Assembly: GCA_023417665.1 (NCBI GenBank)
Contig: JAEZFA010000062.1
Location: forward strand, 1 to 16,218
Reading direction: 5' to 3'
DNA from: Pseudomonadota bacterium
GTDB lineage: Bacteria; Pseudomonadota; Alphaproteobacteria; Rhizobiales; Xanthobacteraceae
DNA length: 16,218 nt
Part shown: positions 14,579 to 16,218 of the stretch, piece by piece
Layout of the letters: every line of letters starts with the position of its first letter
Numbering within the stretch: position 1 is the first letter of the stretch
Translations under genes and position numbers: made by a program
The notes under the pieces: model-generated
What the model was told of the DNA's origin: nothing
The model's input: the letters and a program-made list of their open reading frames with translations, nothing else
The model's database searches: none

Positions 14579-16122
14579 TCCGAATTGTTCTGTTTCTGCT
14601 TGGGATCATCGTTCTCGCGCTCGGCGCGGCGTGGATCGTGGAGCGTCCGGGCGAGGTGGTGCTGACCTGGCAGGGCTGGCGCATTGCCACCAGCATGACG
14701 GTGGCGCTCTCGGTGCTTGCCGCGCTGCTCGTCGCGGCGATTCTGATCTGGTCCGTGGTGCGCTTCTTCGTGCTCGCACCGCTGAATTTTTCGATGTTCC
14801 TGCGTGAGCGCCGCCGCGCCAAAGGCTGGCAGGCACTTTCGCGCGGAATGATCGCGGCGGGCGCCGGCAATCTTTCGCTGGCGCGTAGTTCGGCAAACGA
14901 AGCGCAACGCATTCTCGGCCACGAGCCGCTCGCCATGCTGCTCGCGGCACAGGCGGCGCAACTCGATGGCGACGCCGAGCGGGCGGAGGTCGAGTTTCGC
15001 GCCATGCTCGCGCAGCCCGATACGCGGCTTCTCGGCCTGCGCGGTCTTTATCTCGAGGCGCGCCGGCGCAACGACCTGGCTGCGGCGCGCGGCGTTGCCG
15101 AAGAAGCTTCGAAGTCCGATCAGAGCATTCTCTGGGCTTCGGAAGCCTTGCTCGAATTCCAGAGCCTGAACGGAGAGTGGGACGAAGCGCTCGCCACGAT
15201 CGAGCGCGAAGCGAGCGCGCGCACGATCGACAAGGTGACGGCGAAGCGCCGCCGCGCGGTACTGCTGACGGCGCAAGCGCTCATGATCGAGCATAACGAT
15301 GCCGAGAAGGCGCTGGTGCTTGCGCGCGAGGCGGCGAAGCTTGCGCCGTCGCTCGTGCCGGCGGCAGCACTCGCCGGGCGGCTGGAAGCGAAAGACGGTT
15401 CGCTCAAGCGCGGCCAGCGCGTGATCGAAAAAGCCTGGGCGGTCGCGCCGCATCCGGAGCTTGCGGAATCGTATGCCGGCCTTCGTGCGGAGGATGCCGC
15501 CAAAGAGCGCCTCGAACGCGTCAAGGCGCTGGTGAAAAAGAATCCGGATCATCCCGAAGCGGCGCTCGCGGTTGCGCGCGCGGCAATCGACGCGCAGGAC
15601 TTTGCCGCGGCCCGCGAAGCGCTGGAGCGTTTCTCCTCCAGTCCCACGCAGGCGATGTGCCTGATGATGGCGGAAATCGAATCGCTCGAGCACGCCGACC
15701 ACGGCAAGGCGCGGGAATGGACGTCGCGCGCCATGCGCGCGAAGCGCGACCTCGCCTGGGTCGCCGATGGTTACATTTCGGAACGCTGGCTGCCGGCGTC
15801 GCCCATCACGGGCCGCCTCGATGCCTTCGAATGGAAGGAGCCGCCGGTCGCCCCGGCCGGACCAATTCTCGAGCATGTCGTGGAGCAGGGCTTCGCGCCG
15901 CCCGAGCCGGTCGTGGTGCCTTCGGTCGCGGCGCGGCCCAGCGAGGACATTCTCCTGGTGCCGGAAGACGCGCGGCCCCGGCCGCCGGAGCCGAAGCCCG
16001 TGGCGGCACCGGTCATCGCGGAGCCGCCGCTTCCCGACGATCCGGGTCTCGATCCGGAGCAGGACGAGGACGAGAAAGCCGCGAAATCCTCGATCCGGGG
16101 CTGGTTCGGCCGTTCTGCTTGA
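14575..16122 (+). CDS. hemY: HemY-like membrane protein with TPR repeats
   Basis: The 515-residue product starts at a GTG that overlaps the Mic60 stop (GTGA). Two transmembrane segments (about 4-22 and 40-66) flank WIVERPGEVVLTWQGWRIA (20-38), the HemY N-terminal signature. Next are PLNFSMFLRERRRAKGWQAL (69-88) and a long helical region (about 85-400) that fits TPR-type repeats. The last 85 or so residues are Pro- and acid-rich and end in a short SSIRGWFGRSA. This HemY is the proteobacterial TPR protein of heme operons. It is not the oxidase called HemY in Gram-positives. It may organise heme enzymes at the membrane, but its exact role is not established. No clear terminator follows before the tRNA gene. 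Confidence 0.93.
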   Translation: MIRIVLFLLGIIVLALGAAWIVERPGEVVLTWQGWRIATSMTVALSVLAALLVAAILIWSVVRFFVLAPLNFSMFLRERRRAKGWQALSRGMIAAGAGNLSLARSSANEAQRILGHEPLAMLLAAQAAQLDGDAERAEVEFRAMLAQPDTRLLGLRGLYLEARRRNDLAAARGVAEEASKSDQSILWASEALLEFQSLNGEWDEALATIEREASARTIDKVTAKRRRAVLLTAQALMIEHNDAEKALVLAREAAKLAPSLVPAAALAGRLEAKDGSLKRGQRVIEKAWAVAPHPELAESYAGLRAEDAAKERLERVKALVKKNPDHPEAALAVARAAIDAQDFAAAREALERFSSSPTQAMCLMMAEIESLEHADHGKAREWTSRAMRAKRDLAWVADGYISERWLPASPITGRLDAFEWKEPPVAPAGPILEHVVEQGFAPPEPVVVPSVAARPSEDILLVPEDARPRPPEPKPVAAPVIAEPPLPDDPGLDPEQDEDEKAAKSSIRGWFGRSA

Positions 16123-16170
16123 AATGCCGGAGCCTTGCCGGTATCAGGTCGCCATCGCGGGAGCCCGCGC

Positions 16171-16218
16171 GCCGCAATAGCTCAGCTGGTAGAGCACGTC
16201 ATTCGTAATGACGGGGTC
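16171..16218 (+). tRNA. tRNA-Thr (anticodon CGT), 3' part beyond the window
   Basis: The sequence from 16171 reads GCCGCAA (acceptor strand), then a D arm containing AGCTCAGCTGGTAGAGC. The anticodon stem CGTCA/TGACG encloses the loop TTCGTAA. Loop positions 34-36 are CGT, which reads the threonine codon ACG. The window ends in the variable loop, so the T arm and acceptor 3' strand are missing. It lies 48 bases after hemY. It is an ANN-decoding tRNA and so a substrate of the TsaD pathway. Confidence 0.92.

Noticed and set aside
13654..15876. A 740-residue open frame on the minus strand
   Set aside because: It is antisense to the Mic60-like and hemY genes, shows no recognisable domain and has the same shadow composition.
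16156..16169. CGCGGG-AG-CCCGCG inverted repeat after hemY as a terminator
   Set aside because: The loop is only two bases and no T-run follows, so it is probably chance in GC-rich DNA.
16171..16218. tRNA-Thr gene as a possible integration site
   Set aside because: The 3' end of the tRNA gene is outside the window, and no integrase or duplicated tRNA end is visible.

Overview
The window is high-GC chromosomal DNA from an alphaproteobacterium, most likely Hyphomicrobiales (Rhizobiales) near the Nitrobacteraceae/Xanthobacteraceae. Three things suggest this: the hemC-hemD-Mic60-hemY order, the SDHAF4-like (DUF1674) gene beside htpX, and a palindromic intergenic repeat of a kind I recall from that group. 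It is mostly housekeeping sequence, densely packed. No gene-free stretch exceeds 180 bases. I saw no insertion sequence, prophage or CRISPR array.

Layout. Positions 1-3219 (minus strand) hold htpX, rsmB and the N-terminal part of a heparinase II/III family gene that runs off the left edge. A sigma-32-like promoter lies in front of htpX. Divergent from htpX are a 59-residue SDHAF4-like gene (3356-3535) and, overlapping it by one base, a membrane-anchored extensin-like protein (3535-4227). A palindromic repeat (4235-4326) separates that gene from a convergent L,D-transpeptidase gene (4336-4824). Next, on the minus strand, come a Tat-exported Kelch propeller gene (4921-5997), a strong terminator, and acs (6057-8003), which is broken by one in-frame TAA at codon 530.

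Positions 8181-11665 (minus strand) look like one operon: tsaD, gpsA, a YciI-like gene, an EVE-domain gene and an ETF-beta-type lysine methyltransferase gene. tsaD diverges from the heme operon hemC-hemD-Mic60-hemY (11745-16122, plus strand). A tRNA-Thr(CGU) gene begins at 16171 and is cut by the right edge.

Functional threads. HemC and HemD make uroporphyrinogen III, and Mic60 and HemY are membrane proteins encoded with them. Several products are bacterial relatives of mitochondrial proteins (SDHAF4, ETFBKMT, MIC60, OSGEPL1). The extensin-like protein and the L,D-transpeptidase both suggest envelope work. I found no clearly new defence or mobile system. The most notable points are the interrupted acs, the metallopeptidase-like residues of the extensin-like protein, and the unassigned exported Kelch protein.
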